Assembly: GCF_037975245.1 (NCBI RefSeq)
Contig: NC_092564.1
Location: forward strand, 27,140,984-27,204,983
DNA: 64,000 bases
Source: Apostichopus japonicus
Lineage: Eukaryota > Echinodermata > Holothuroidea > Aspidochirotida > Stichopodidae
Reading direction: 5' to 3'
Of the stretch, positions 51,591 to 64,000 are shown piece by piece. The notes below the pieces were generated by a model. It was not told the DNA's origin. It made no database searches and saw only the letters and a program-made list of their open reading frames with translations. The first letter of the stretch is position 1, and each line of letters opens with the position of its first letter. Both the position numbers and the translations under genes were made by a program.

Positions 51591-52134
51591 CTCACGGAGA
51601 TGGTTGACTGTATCTACTGTATATAACGAACTATATTTTATTTTGAGATCTCATTCCTGTGCAAAATCAATGCATACGGAGAACTCAGAAAATATTTCTG
51701 TGTGTGTGCACCGTGGTGCAACGTTGTGATTTTGGACTAGTCAGGATTTAGCCACCTTGGTCAGAGATTTAACCTGTGTAAGCACTATAACCTCTTCTGC
51801 ATGAAAATGGGAACTTTTCGCAAACCTCCACACTAGAGTCCATGGTTGATGTACAATAAAACGATGCACAATTAGGCTAGGCCTAAGGTGTATATGTGAA
51901 TTACATCAGACTTGCCTAATTCGAGTTAACGTCTATGGGCAGCGCAGGCTGAAGTCACTTTTCGGCAGTCACCAGATTTTTGCCGGTGAGCACACACCAA
52001 TCTACAGTGTATTTCTGTTTCTGTTACGTACTTGTTAAAACCCCTCTCGGGTATCACAACGAGGATGTTGTTACTCAGGGCAGCAGTGCTAGTAACACTA
52101 ACAACCATACGTGGGGAATCTAGTTTTAAGCACC

Positions 52135-52515
52135 TCAAAGAATATGGCTCTCCTTATTGGCCAAGGATTGCGTATTCCAGACTTTAATAGTCCTAGGATA
52201 GAAACTATAATGAAAAGCAAGGAATTTGAGTATAGCTGTCACGTCTCCCTGGTTTCAAGAAGGAATTAGTCTCGTTTGGGACTGCAACTAGGCTATTTAT
52301 AATTTGATAAAAAAGCATGAGTCTGGCCCTTTTCTGTCTTTCTATGAGGGGTTCCCATTTCAAAGTCTTTAAGATCTCAGTGACGCTGGATTGCCTACGG
52401 AAATCACAAGTTACAAAATGTGCTGCCTTCCTTTGAATTTTTTCTATTTTATCTTGGTCTGAGACGTTATAAGGGTCGCAAATCTGAGCTGCATCATGTT
52501 TAAGTCAATGTGTTG
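52135..52515 (-). mobile_element. LINE reverse-transcriptase C-terminal remnant
   Basis: The minus strand encodes IEKIQRKAAHFVTCDFRRQS, then LKWEPLIERQKRARLMLFYQ and LVAVPNETNSF. This is the familiar C-terminal segment of non-LTR retrotransposon ORF2. One frameshift near 52,205 separates it from the terminal SFYPRTIKVWN motif and a TGA at 52135-52137. The rest of the element is missing. Confidence 0.87.
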
Positions 52516-53743
52516 TTCTACTCTTGAATAGTGTAGATAACATACAGATAATGGCTCTAGCTAAGTAAAAAAAAGGTTTCTGGACTTAAACGATTAGTGT
52601 TTAGTAGCAAATAACAACTACACAATTATTTGAAAACTTGAAGTTTAAACTTCTGAATAAGAGTATTTTAGCTCTGGCGATCAAGCTAGACCATAGTACT
52701 TAGTGAATGTATCTATCGTTTGTTTTCACTAGCTGATACTGCGGTTTGGGTACAAATGTCCTGGTAACAGCATGGTTACTTAGAAGTCTGTCCTGTCGTA
52801 TTGTGTGTGTAAAGTTTTGGCAAAATTTGTTGTCTTTTATCACTGAATTCATTTTTAAAATATAATCACAATATATTGTCCATGATGAAGATGTGCTACA
52901 CACAGTTAAGTAAGAAAAAAATTATTGTTAAAACTAGTAAAAGTGGGTAAGAATCGTGCAAACAGCAGTGACTGTGTTGTGGAGGTTTTAGTAAACGTTG
53001 TGGATATTTACCCGAATTTCGGTCAGATAAGGAACTTCACTTATTTACCAGATCACGATCACCCATTCATTAGTATTGGTGGCCATCGACACAAATAAGA
53101 AATATGAAGCAACACCATAAAACATAAATTATTATGTATAGTAATTATTTAATAAAATGGTAAATAAATAAAAGGTTCAAGCAGAACAAAACTTAAAACC
53201 CTTGAAACACAAATCATCGAGACAAAAGGATTTAGTTAATCCAACCGCAACAATTAATATAACCTCATTAGTATAGAATAAACCTTTGATTAGGAGGTCT
53301 AATAACAGCGCCCAAAGCACGCAAAAAAACAGTAGTTTTATTGAAAATACACTAAACAAAACATTTAATGATCTGTCCAATTTATTAAGCCACTGTTCAA
53401 CAGTCTAAAATGTAAACAACATTGAAGAAATAAATAGTCAAAATATCTGTCTCTATGAGTTAAAAATACTCTCGGAAAATATGACAATATATATTACAGG
53501 TACAGTACTTTGCTACAAATTCTGGGTATTTGGCTGACGATCGGTTAAACAGCTTCCACCTTTGATAAACCATAACACACAGTTATAGTCAGTGACTAGT
53601 CCAAAACGCCTAGCTAACGTTACAGCACTTGGTAAAGTAAGACCCCATTAGCTTACTGTTGGATCTGTTTCATTCTTAAATAATTATGAACTGTATACTC
53701 TGTAGCTACAAATTCTTCATGACCTTTTGCACATATCTTTCAG

Positions 53744-56700
53744 TTCCACAAGATGAGGAAAGTTGTGAAAATTTTACAGAATCTGAAACAAGCTCCTGTG
53801 ACAGTAGTCATCTCCTGAAACAACACACAAAACCTTGACAGGTAAGAAAGGTTTGATATTTCATGTAGTGATTGATAATGAGTTTGACAACTGCGTAAAT
53901 ATACAAAAAATGTCTTTTGTGATGTTTGGATTGAAGTGTACCCCAATACAGGTCCAGTGACAAACTTTGTGTTACTGGACTTGGCTGTGTGCTGAATGTC
54001 ATAACCACCATTCATTTAACATTGGGCAAGTACATATAATATTTACTTAAAAAAAAAATTGAGTTCTGAGGCATTTTAACGCTTGAATTTTGGTATAGCC
54101 TAGTTACACATGATTCCAATGCAGGTCTATCCTACTTAGTACCCCCCCCCCCCCCCTGCACTTATATGCCCATTGGACACTGTGAGCTAAGTAGTATGGA
54201 ATATTTATCCAAAGGTCATGTAGGGATACAGTGAGCTAGGCAAATGTTTAGCAACTTCAACTATAAATTCCTTGAAATAAGATGGACTAGGGTTCAAGAT
54301 AAGCAGGGGCACAGTGGCTAATAGCACGTCTTCAACATATGAATATATGTCCCCTAATGTTGCCTATGTGTAAGTTGACACAAAATATTTAATTTGATAG
54401 GCCTGTAAGACATTAAAGCCACATATAGTGTTCATGGCAATCCTTAAAACATGTTCCCATGTCTTCAATGGGTCTTTCCTACCTAGTAGCCCCCTCTCCC
54501 TCCACACACACAAATCCATGTCCATTGCACATTGTGAGGTATATAGTATGGAATATGTATTCGAAGGTCATGAAGGGCTACAGTGAGAGCCAGCTAGGCC
54601 AATATTTATCATCCTCAACTATACATTCCCTGAAATAAAATGGTCCAATGTAGTGTTCAAACGATTAACCTAATCGGAATCGGAATCGGTACGATTATTG
54701 CATCTTTTTTTTTCTTTCCGAGAAACTCCAGAGGTTACTTGGTACATACAAAAGGATATCTAAGAGCCTTGTATTACAAGAAGCAAAAGGAAACAGAGGA
54801 AAATCACAACAATAATTGTTTCTATCACAAACTTTATTGCCGATTTCGTATAAAAGGGATATTTTCTCATTTTCAAATTAAATGGAATCGGAATCGGTAC
54901 GATTATGAAAAAAATAATCGGTAATCGGTATTTTCTGTTATGCATAATGGTTGAACACTAGTCCAATGACAAACTTTGTCTTAACTGTACTGTTCATTTA
55001 GCTGTACATGTCTTCAACATATATGAATATGTCCCCCTAATGTTGCCTATGTTGAAGTTGACACAAAATGTTTAATTTGACATAAGACGGTGGAAGCAAT
55101 GTGTGTACAAGAAAATCCCTAAATCAAGTACACTCGTCTTCAATCGGTCTCTCCTACTTAGTAGCCCCCCCCCCCCTTCAAACACACAAATCCATGTTCA
55201 TTGTACATTGTGGGATACAGAATGTAGTATATGGAATATGTATTCAAAGGTCATGGACATATAGGCTACAGTGATCTAGGCAAACGTTTTGCATACTCAA
55301 CTATAAATTCCCTGACAAAAGATGGACCAGTAACAAACTTTGTCTTACAGTACATGGCTGCTTGCTGAATGGCCTACCTACTACAGTATTCATTTAGCTG
55401 TATGTCTTTAACATATAAGGAATATGGATTTAAGATGTCCCCCTAATGTTTCCTATTTATAATATATATATATTCAGAAGTGGAGGCCACATGTGTTCAT
55501 GATAAGGAATATGGATTTAAGATGTCCCCCTAATGTTTCCTATTTATAATATATATATATTCAGAAGTGGAGGCCACATGTGTTCATCACACACACAAGT
55601 CTATGTTCATTCTATATATAGCAGGAATTCTTCAGTCTATATATGAAGTAGTGTATGGAAGATGTAACAAAACATTCAATGGTTGTGTAGAGCCTCAATA
55701 GGAGCTAGACAGGTTTATCATCTTTACCTAATAATTTCCCGAAATAAGATGGACCAGTAACAAGTGTCTCACCCTCATGCGTGAATGGTTGTATGCTGAT
55801 TGTCCTACTTACCATTCATTGATCTGTATAATTTCAGCATTTCAATATTTTGAGGTATTGGAAATTTTGAATATCCTAATGTTACTCATTAAATATGTTA
55901 CTCATATGGTAATGTTACTTATATGTAAAGGTGACACAAAATATTGTTTGAGATAGAGGAAATCACATGTACACCACCTCATATTTATTCATGTACATGT
56001 CTTCTCTCTGATGGTAAATCCATAACTTTATGAACTCCCTGGAATAAGATGGACCAGTGACAAGTGTCCTACTACAGTATGCACACGCATAGATGGCTAC
56101 ATGCTGGGTGTCATATGTACAACATTCATTTTGTTGTAATTGCTGTATTTTCTTCAATATATTGCAAATTTTGATTATGTCTTGCATGCAAAAACTCCAA
56201 GTACGATCATTGGCATAGTGAGCATTATCAGCACCGAGGGGCAGGGGGGGCCTATACCCTGTGCCTTGGGGAAAGTTCCCTTGCTCCCCTCACTATGCCA
56301 CTGCAAAAAATAAAGGGATAGTTATAAAAGTGTGCTTAAGTACTAAATCATTCTAAACAACACATGTGTTGAATGACATACTTTAGTGAGGTGTCCAACA
56401 GTACATGGCTATGGGCTGAATATTGTACATGGACTGCGGATTAACATCAGTACAGTCCATGTAAGTCTACCATTACGGCTACTAGTCAGAAGAAATCACA
56501 CTGTTGTAAATTAATTATGAGAATACAATATTTGTAGTGAATATGATGTTCTTGAATATGGAGTCAAAGGATACCTGAAATTCTTATATGTCAAACCATC
56601 AATATCTATCTATCAATTTCTTGTTGAAAGAATTAATTTCATACTTACAATTAATTAAATTGTACATGGTTCTTTTATTTTGGTTTGCAGGTACCTTGGA

Positions 56701-58203
56701 TGAAGATAGTGAAAGTAGCGATCTTGACCAAGCATGTTCTTCCAGGTCAACCCCAAAGAGAGTTTGTCCAACAAGGCAAAAAGCATTGTTGCCTGGTAAG
56801 GAAAATTGTTATCCTTAAGCCAGTGACATATGCAGGGGTCCCCAAACAAAGTCCAATCTGGAAAAGGTCCACTTTTGCATTATGGCACGCACACAGTCCC
56901 ACACATTGCTGGACCTCTGTTGACCACACATGACCTTTGACTGCCGAAAAAACTAATAGAAATAATTCACTCACTATGGGTCATGGTGGCTTAGTGCCTT
57001 TTGCATTTAACACACAGGTTGTGAGTCTGAGTCCCACAGGTGGCATAGTCAATACGTTGAATCCTTGTGCAAGACACTTTACTCCATTTGCTTCAGTCCA
57101 CCCATCTCTAAAATGGGCGCTAGCTTCGGCTAGGGGTTAGTAAGCAACTGATTGACGGATTAGGGGAGTGTTTCACTCTGATTTTACTTGCATCATGGAA
57201 ACCAGGTTTAAGCACCAACCTTATGAGCCATCTGGCACAGAAGAAAACCTACCTACCTTCTCACTATGGGTAACCTACCCACCAAGTACTGTATAAGCTC
57301 AATTGAATTTTACCTCATTAAGATATATATTGTTTACAAGGTTTCTATGTTTGACCTCTGTTAACCTCCATATAAAACAATATGGGTCATATAAACACTC
57401 GAAAGAATACACATACTAAGTATGAGCTCAATTGAAGTGTGTCTTGTCAAGATAAGGTTTTTACAAGGTTGTCAGTGTTTGACATCTGTTGACCTTTGAG
57501 AAAAACAATAGGGACCATGTACTCACTGTGAATAATCTACATAACAAGCATGAATTTAATTGAAGTTTGTCTCAAATTACGATGATTAAAGGTTAACAGT
57601 TTTTTACCTCAGATGAACTTTGACCTCAACCAAAAGCAATAGGGACCATGTACTCACAAAAGGTATTCTACCTAACTAGTATGAGCTCTACTGAAGTTTG
57701 CCTTAAGTATCAAGTTATTATGTTTACAAGTGGCATCACATGCATGTCACTTACATATACACATATACATCCATACACACAAGCATGACTGCATAGACCT
57801 GTTTCTTTTCCTTCTGCTCAAGTCATAGTTGTAGTCACACTAGCAAATACTCAGTAAAGTACCGTACTGTATCTTAAATTGATGCTGAAGAATTGCTCAT
57901 ATGATTCTAAGATCAACTAGAGATAGCTATATTGTGCTAACCACCATAGCTAGAGAAGAGCAGATTGGGATTTTTCAATACCTGTTTGCCAAAAAAGTTT
58001 ACACTTAAGTAAAACTACTACCAGTGGCAATTCAATTACCTCTTGGGTTTATGCCTAATTCTGCAACAGATATCATTCATAGCATTTATAATTTTTTTTG
58101 TTCCAGTTGATCCATATGAGGAGGACTGTGAAAGTGATATGGAATCTGATACAGAGTCTTGGGGAAAACCAATTGAAGAGATTACACAAATCCTTCACTA
58201 CAG
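53744..58203 (+). CDS. Unidentified acidic Ser-rich gene, three candidate exons
   Basis: I do not recognise the family. Three segments with good acceptors and donors: 53744-53841, 56691-56795 and 58107-58203. All start in phase 1. Exons two and three join in frame (GTLDEDSESSDLDQ, then VDPYEEDCESDMESDTESWG, then PIEEITQILHYR). At the third donor the next in-frame codon is TAG, so it may be a terminal exon. The first segment (PQDEESCENFTESETSS) resembles the third in both DNA and protein, as if duplicated, and meets TGA just before its donor. Joining exon three to the XYLB exon at 61,295 gives a frame that stops at once, so these are not the missing XYLB N-terminus. They could be a separate gene or the edge of a transposon-derived gene. 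Confidence 0.35.
54643..54968. mobile_element. hAT-type MITE with GTCCAATG duplication
   Basis: The 310-bp body, 54651-54960, begins TAGTGTTCAAACGATTAACC and ends GGTTGAACACTA. Exact 8-bp duplications GTCCAATG flank it (54643-54650 and 54961-54968). The subterminal regions hold repeated AATCGGAATCGGTACGATTA and AATCGGTAATCGGTA motifs. It sits inside the long-period tandem repeat. Confidence 0.93.
56209..56303. mobile_element. Tiny inverted-repeat element fragment
   Basis: CATTGGCATAGTGAG at the left and CTCACTATGCCACTG at the right are near-exact inverses about 95 bp apart, around a G/C-tract core. The ends resemble other CAGTGGC-type hAT-like MITEs. No target duplication is evident. Confidence 0.6.
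56975..57260 (+). repeat. tRNA-derived SINE
   Basis: A box-like GTGGCTTAGTGCC and B box-like GGTTGTGAGTCTGAGTCCC are followed by CCTTGTGCAAGACACTTTAC and TCTAAAATGGGCGCTAG, the body typical of marine animal SINEs. It lies between two candidate exons of the acidic gene. Confidence 0.7.
57270..57800 (-). repeat. AGGTCA-type tandem repeat, four units
   Basis: Four units of about 120 bp contain TATGAGCTCAATTGAAG, GTTTACAAGG and TTTGACCTCTGTTAACCTC-type motifs. Same family and orientation as the 26.7-kb block, and it also ends in CA-rich DNA. Confidence 0.75.
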
Positions 58204-58226
58204 GTAGGATATTTTAACAATTTATT

Positions 58227-58320
58227 GATTCCTTGCCAAAGGCCGAAGGAATCTATGTGATGGTGATGGCGTGTGTGTGTGTGTGTGTGTATGTGTTTGT
58301 GTATTCATGTATAAGTATGT
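58227..58320 (+). mobile_element. Left-end fragment of the GATTCCTTGCC element
   Basis: GATTCCTTGCCAAAGGCCGA, then AAGGAATC, a GGTGATGG segment and a (GT)n tract repeat the left end seen at 17,732. It is cut by the MITE at 58,328. Confidence 0.7.
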
Positions 58321-58666
58321 GTGGGTGCAGGGGGTAGGAAGCTTCCAAAAAGTGGGGGGGGGCACAACATCAGAGGGGCACTTTCCCATTCCACAACCAC
58401 CACTCGTTATGCTATAAACCGATACACACTGGCCAAATCACTTAAATATACTGTATGTGATGTGTTAGTATGCTATCAATACAATTTTGGTGCACATAAT
58501 AATTTAATTTTTTTTTAAATTAACAAAGGCTTAAGATATCCAAAAGACAGTTCTTCATCAAAGGGCACATTTTATTTGCCAGTAGGGCACATTTGCTATT
58601 TTGAAAAATAGTTGGGAGGCACATGCCCCCAGTCCCCCCCCAAGCTCCTATCCCCCTGTATGCGTG
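58320..58666. mobile_element. hAT-like MITE, worn
   Basis: The body, 58328-58658, begins CAGGGGGTAGGAAGCTT and ends AAGCTCCTATCCCCCTG, imperfect inverses. Flanking octamers TGTGGGTG and TATGCGTG agree at six of eight positions. G-rich and C-rich subterminal tracts are present. Confidence 0.6.
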
Positions 58667-58671
58667 CATGT

Positions 58672-61056
58672 ATATGGTCATTTTCACAATCAGTGGTGTA
58701 ACTTTTATACACTCAGGGCCAAAATTTCTAACACCATATATATTGAAATTTTTACTAACATCACATGTTAAAGGGTTCAAATTTTTGTAACTTCAACTTT
58801 TTGGAGTTTAAACCTACATGTTTATGGGTGTAATTTTTCGGTGAATGTATGACTCTAGGAAACTTTATATTTTTAAGCAATCATATTTACACAGTGTTAA
58901 AAAAACAGTACTCTGATTCAAGTAAACTTTAAAATGCTTAAATCATTTATTTTACTTAAAAATGAAAAGGATTTGGCAGAAAGTTTTTAAAACTATTACA
59001 GATATTTCCATGTTAACTGAAAATTTATTGGAAATCAAGGATTGTTTTTCTTAATTTTAACTTTAAACTTTTTAAAAAAAAGATAAGGCCACGTCAAACA
59101 CCCTAAATAATGTCTCCTCACAGAGGGCTAATATCCAATCCAAGTTGCCCAAAGCTCATTCTTTGCATCATAACTATACATGTCTTACTAGTTTAGTATT
59201 GAAAACAAAAAATTGTGACCAAATTTTGACCTTGAAATGCCCAAAATAGCCCAAAATGTTGTTAAAATGTGATGTTTGAGGACGCTGTTCACAGGCATCG
59301 TTGAGCATGTGACCCTGAAAATGCAGTTTATTGGTAGTCCTTATGCTAGTGAACCACCCTCTTAATTATTAAGCACCTGTATGCTAATGCTAAGAAGTTG
59401 TTGTCATTTGAATTACTCAAATCGGCTTGTGCAGGCATTTTCATACATATGAACTACGTGATTTTCACAATTTTCGAGTCGTGAATTTGAGTAGATAACA
59501 CAAAATACACAACTTTTTGACTTGAGTTTTTAAAAATAGAGTCAATACACTCCTGAAAAATGGTATTTAAAGAAAAAGCCCCAATTAGGGCCAGAAGTGA
59601 GATTTTTTAAGTTTGAGGGCGATGTTCGTAAAAGTTACGACCCGCTCAACATTTTTTGGGCACTTTTCCCGTACAACTACCACTGGACAAGGATCCTATG
59701 CAAATTAAAACTCAAACATGCCATTGCTTGTGAATATAGAGCACACTCAAAGTAGGGCCAGAAAAGGCCCCTATCTGAGGCTATCTCACTTTTTGCCATT
59801 TTAATACGAAAAATTGAGACTGTAAAATGTCCTCAAAATTAGCTAAATTCGAAAGCTGGTCACATGTCTTCCATAATATTTGCAATATCAGACATAAAAT
59901 ACTTTATGCAAAAGATGCCTCCAAACTTGACATAAATTTAGGGCTCTCAAAATGCAATCTGGATTTGGTTGCTAGGTGTGGCCATATCCTAGCAACCAAA
60001 AACTTTTCAAAAGTTTTTTTGCCCAATTTCATCCTTTGAAACATGTGGCAAGACACCATATCAATTTCAGGCGATTCTGAGAGGGTCGACGTGGAATCGA
60101 CCCAAAAATCTGTTGATTTGGCATGGATTGACCCAATTAATAAAGGACCTTTTAAGAGATATTATCATACTGGTTGCTACACCCCTACAGAATTACTGTT
60201 ATATTATTTTTAGCCAAGGAAGATGTTTATTGGATAAGTAGAGATAAAATTTCCAACTAACCTGTTTCGGAGGTGACAAGATGTTTCGGAGGTGACGCAT
60301 GTTAATGGAAAGTTAAGAATCTCCCAGAAATTAAAACGACTGGTCATGTTGTCACAAATTTTACTCAAATATTACGTTAGGGGGTGTGGTATATTTTAAT
60401 AAGTTTAAAATAGCTATACTATTGTTTACATAAATCTTGGGCTGAAGAATGCTTTGTTTCGGAGATGACGGAAAAGTTAACGGAAAAGTTAACATTAAAT
60501 TTGAAATTTACACAATTCTTTTAAAATTTGCAAATGAAAAATATTTTAGGGCCCAGATATTTGACACATTAGTTATTGTAATAATGCAACCATACTTAAC
60601 AAAATTTACACTGCTTAATTAGAACTTAGTTGCAGTCAAACTTAGGTACCAATTGTTAACGGAAAATGTCACCTCCGAAACGACAAAATCTAGCCACCGG
60701 TCCTTGGAGAAGGGAAGGGAAGGAAACCTGGGGAACACAATTGCATTTTAGTTTGGACACTTGTTGATAATATCAACCAAATAAGAACTGGAAAATACCT
60801 TCCACCAAAAAGTACAGGCTTTGACAAAAACAGTGTAGTTGAAAGTGTATGGCTGAACTAGCATATTTTAAGCATATTTATGGCCACCAAATCCACCTGA
60901 AGAAACCGAGAAAGTTTGTTAAGCTACCCAAGGTAGACTTCATTTAGGATGGTCAAATGGCAAAAAATCTAAGAATTCTGGTATTTGGTCACTGAGTTAC
61001 AAAGCAATAAGTGCCAATATTGAAAGTTACACCACTGATTGTGAAAATGACCATAT
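58672..61056. mobile_element. 2.4-kb element with 34-bp terminal inverted repeats
   Basis: ATATGGTCATTTTCACAATC plus AGTGGTGTAACTTT at 58672-58705 is exactly inverted at 61023-61056. Between them lies non-coding AT-rich DNA with repeated TTTCGGAGGTGAC motifs and complements (60,260-60,690) and paired blocks around GCTGTTCACAGGCATCGTTG and GATGTTCGTAAAAGTTACGA. No transposase frame is seen. TATA lies on both outer sides, but a target duplication cannot be fixed. Confidence 0.7.
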
Positions 61057-61059
61057 ATG

Positions 61060-61110
61060 TGTGTATATATGTGTTTATATATGTGTATATGTATATATAT
61101 ATTGATATTT
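61060..61110. repeat. TG/TA microsatellite
   Basis: TATATATGTG-type dinucleotide tract next to the right end of the 2.4-kb element. Confidence 0.8.
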
Positions 61111-61294
61111 ATATATTGATGCTGAATAAAATATCACACATTAAAGCACACCAGCAATGCCTAATGTGTGGAACAGCACAGCACAAAAGATTATAAAAGA
61201 TTACTGGGCATTCTATTTTTGACACAGTACCTGAATTAACTCCTAATTTAAATCATCCATGTACCAATTCCATTCCTTTATGTTTGGTTTACAG

Positions 61295-63627
<2,333 letters not shown>

Positions 63628-63704
63628 GTAAGAGGTCTTTTATTTATTTATTTCTACAGAAGTCAGTTAAAATATAGTCATGGAGAACAATGGTGACACA
63701 GGTA

Positions 63705-63758
63705 ATAGTGCACAGAGTAAACTGAATTTGGCCAAATTCAGTTTACTCTGTGCACTAT
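63705..63758. repeat. Perfect 54-bp palindrome in XYLB intron
   Basis: Arms 63705-63731 and 63732-63758 are exact inverses with no spacer, starting ATAGTGCACAGAGTAAACTG. Flanking sequence (AGAACAATGGTGACACA on the left, TGTGTCGTTGTTCA on the right) is a weaker inverse, so the hairpin could extend to about 100 bp. Confidence 0.95.
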
Positions 63759-64000
63759 GAGTTGTGTCGTTGTTCATCGTCAAAATAAGGCTTCAACTAT
63801 TAAAGATTCATTTTAATACTTGGCTATGTTATTGAATTTCAACTGATAGGAGAACTAGCTGAAACATGGTCCATGTAATCTCCAATACTAAATTGGAACA
63901 ACTTATTACATTTTGGTTATCTTTTCTTGAATCAAGAACTTTTATGGAATTGGACTTAAGATTTTACCTTCATCTAATTCTAAATTGGATTGAATGACAT

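Larger units (their letters stand above)
53920..56480. repeat. Long-period degenerate tandem repeat (about 300-430 bp units)
   Basis: Several diverged units share ACAAACTTTGTCTTAC, TTGCTGAATG, ATTCATTTAGCTGTA, ATGTCCCCCTAATGTT and AACTATAAATTCCCTGA, at about 53,958, 54,300, 54,968, 55,328, 55,757 and 56,057. Poly-C tracts recur at the same point in the unit. An 84-bp block with AGGAATATGGATTTAAGATG is exactly doubled at 55,418-55,587. Confidence 0.8.

Noticed and set aside
56975-57260. tRNA gene
   Set aside because: Only promoter boxes remain; there is no cloverleaf with acceptor stem, and the downstream body is that of a SINE.

Overview
This is animal nuclear DNA. The genes are broken into many small exons with GT-AG junctions, and the long AT-rich introns and spacers are full of minisatellites, short DNA transposons and worn LINE/SINE pieces. 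The protein families and repeat style fit an invertebrate deuterostome, perhaps echinoderm-like, but the species cannot be fixed from the sequence. There are no operons, tRNA genes or CRISPR arrays. All exon models were built by eye from splice sites, reading phase and family resemblance.

Layout: (1) 1-13,200, minus strand: a scaffold attachment factor B (SAFB)-like gene, from its SAP-domain first exon to an Arg/Glu-rich coiled-coil exon cut by the window edge. (2) 13,201-13,353: a CCAAT-box promoter shared head-to-head with a tentative small plus-strand gene (13,332-15,901). An inverted copy of this promoter lies at 25,704-25,818. (3) 15.9-29.9 kb: mostly non-coding, with several terminal-inverted-repeat elements and an AGGTCA-rich repeat family. 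(4) 29,962-43,836, minus strand: a complete LEO1 gene of 15 exons, 2,673 nt and 890 codons plus stop, encoding a PAF1-complex subunit. (5) 44.15-48.95 kb: a satellite array with higher-order periods, just upstream of LEO1; inverted single units lie in the LEO1 leader. (6) 49-56.6 kb: LINE remnant, long degenerate tandem repeats and a hAT-type MITE. (7) 53.7-58.2 kb: three small acidic exons of an unidentified plus-strand gene. (8) 61,295-63,627, plus strand: four exons of the middle of xylulokinase (XYLB), running out of the window. I cannot find its N-terminal half.

SAFB-like and LEO1 both act in the nucleus (RNA binding/chromatin attachment, and RNA polymerase II elongation), but nothing here shows they are coupled. 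XYLB is a cytosolic sugar kinase. The most unusual features are the inverted duplicate promoter, a 22-bp palindrome with 8-bp flanking repeats inside the second copy, the LEO1-linked satellite, a coding minisatellite in LEO1, a perfect 54-bp palindrome in an XYLB intron, and several apparently lineage-specific transposon families.
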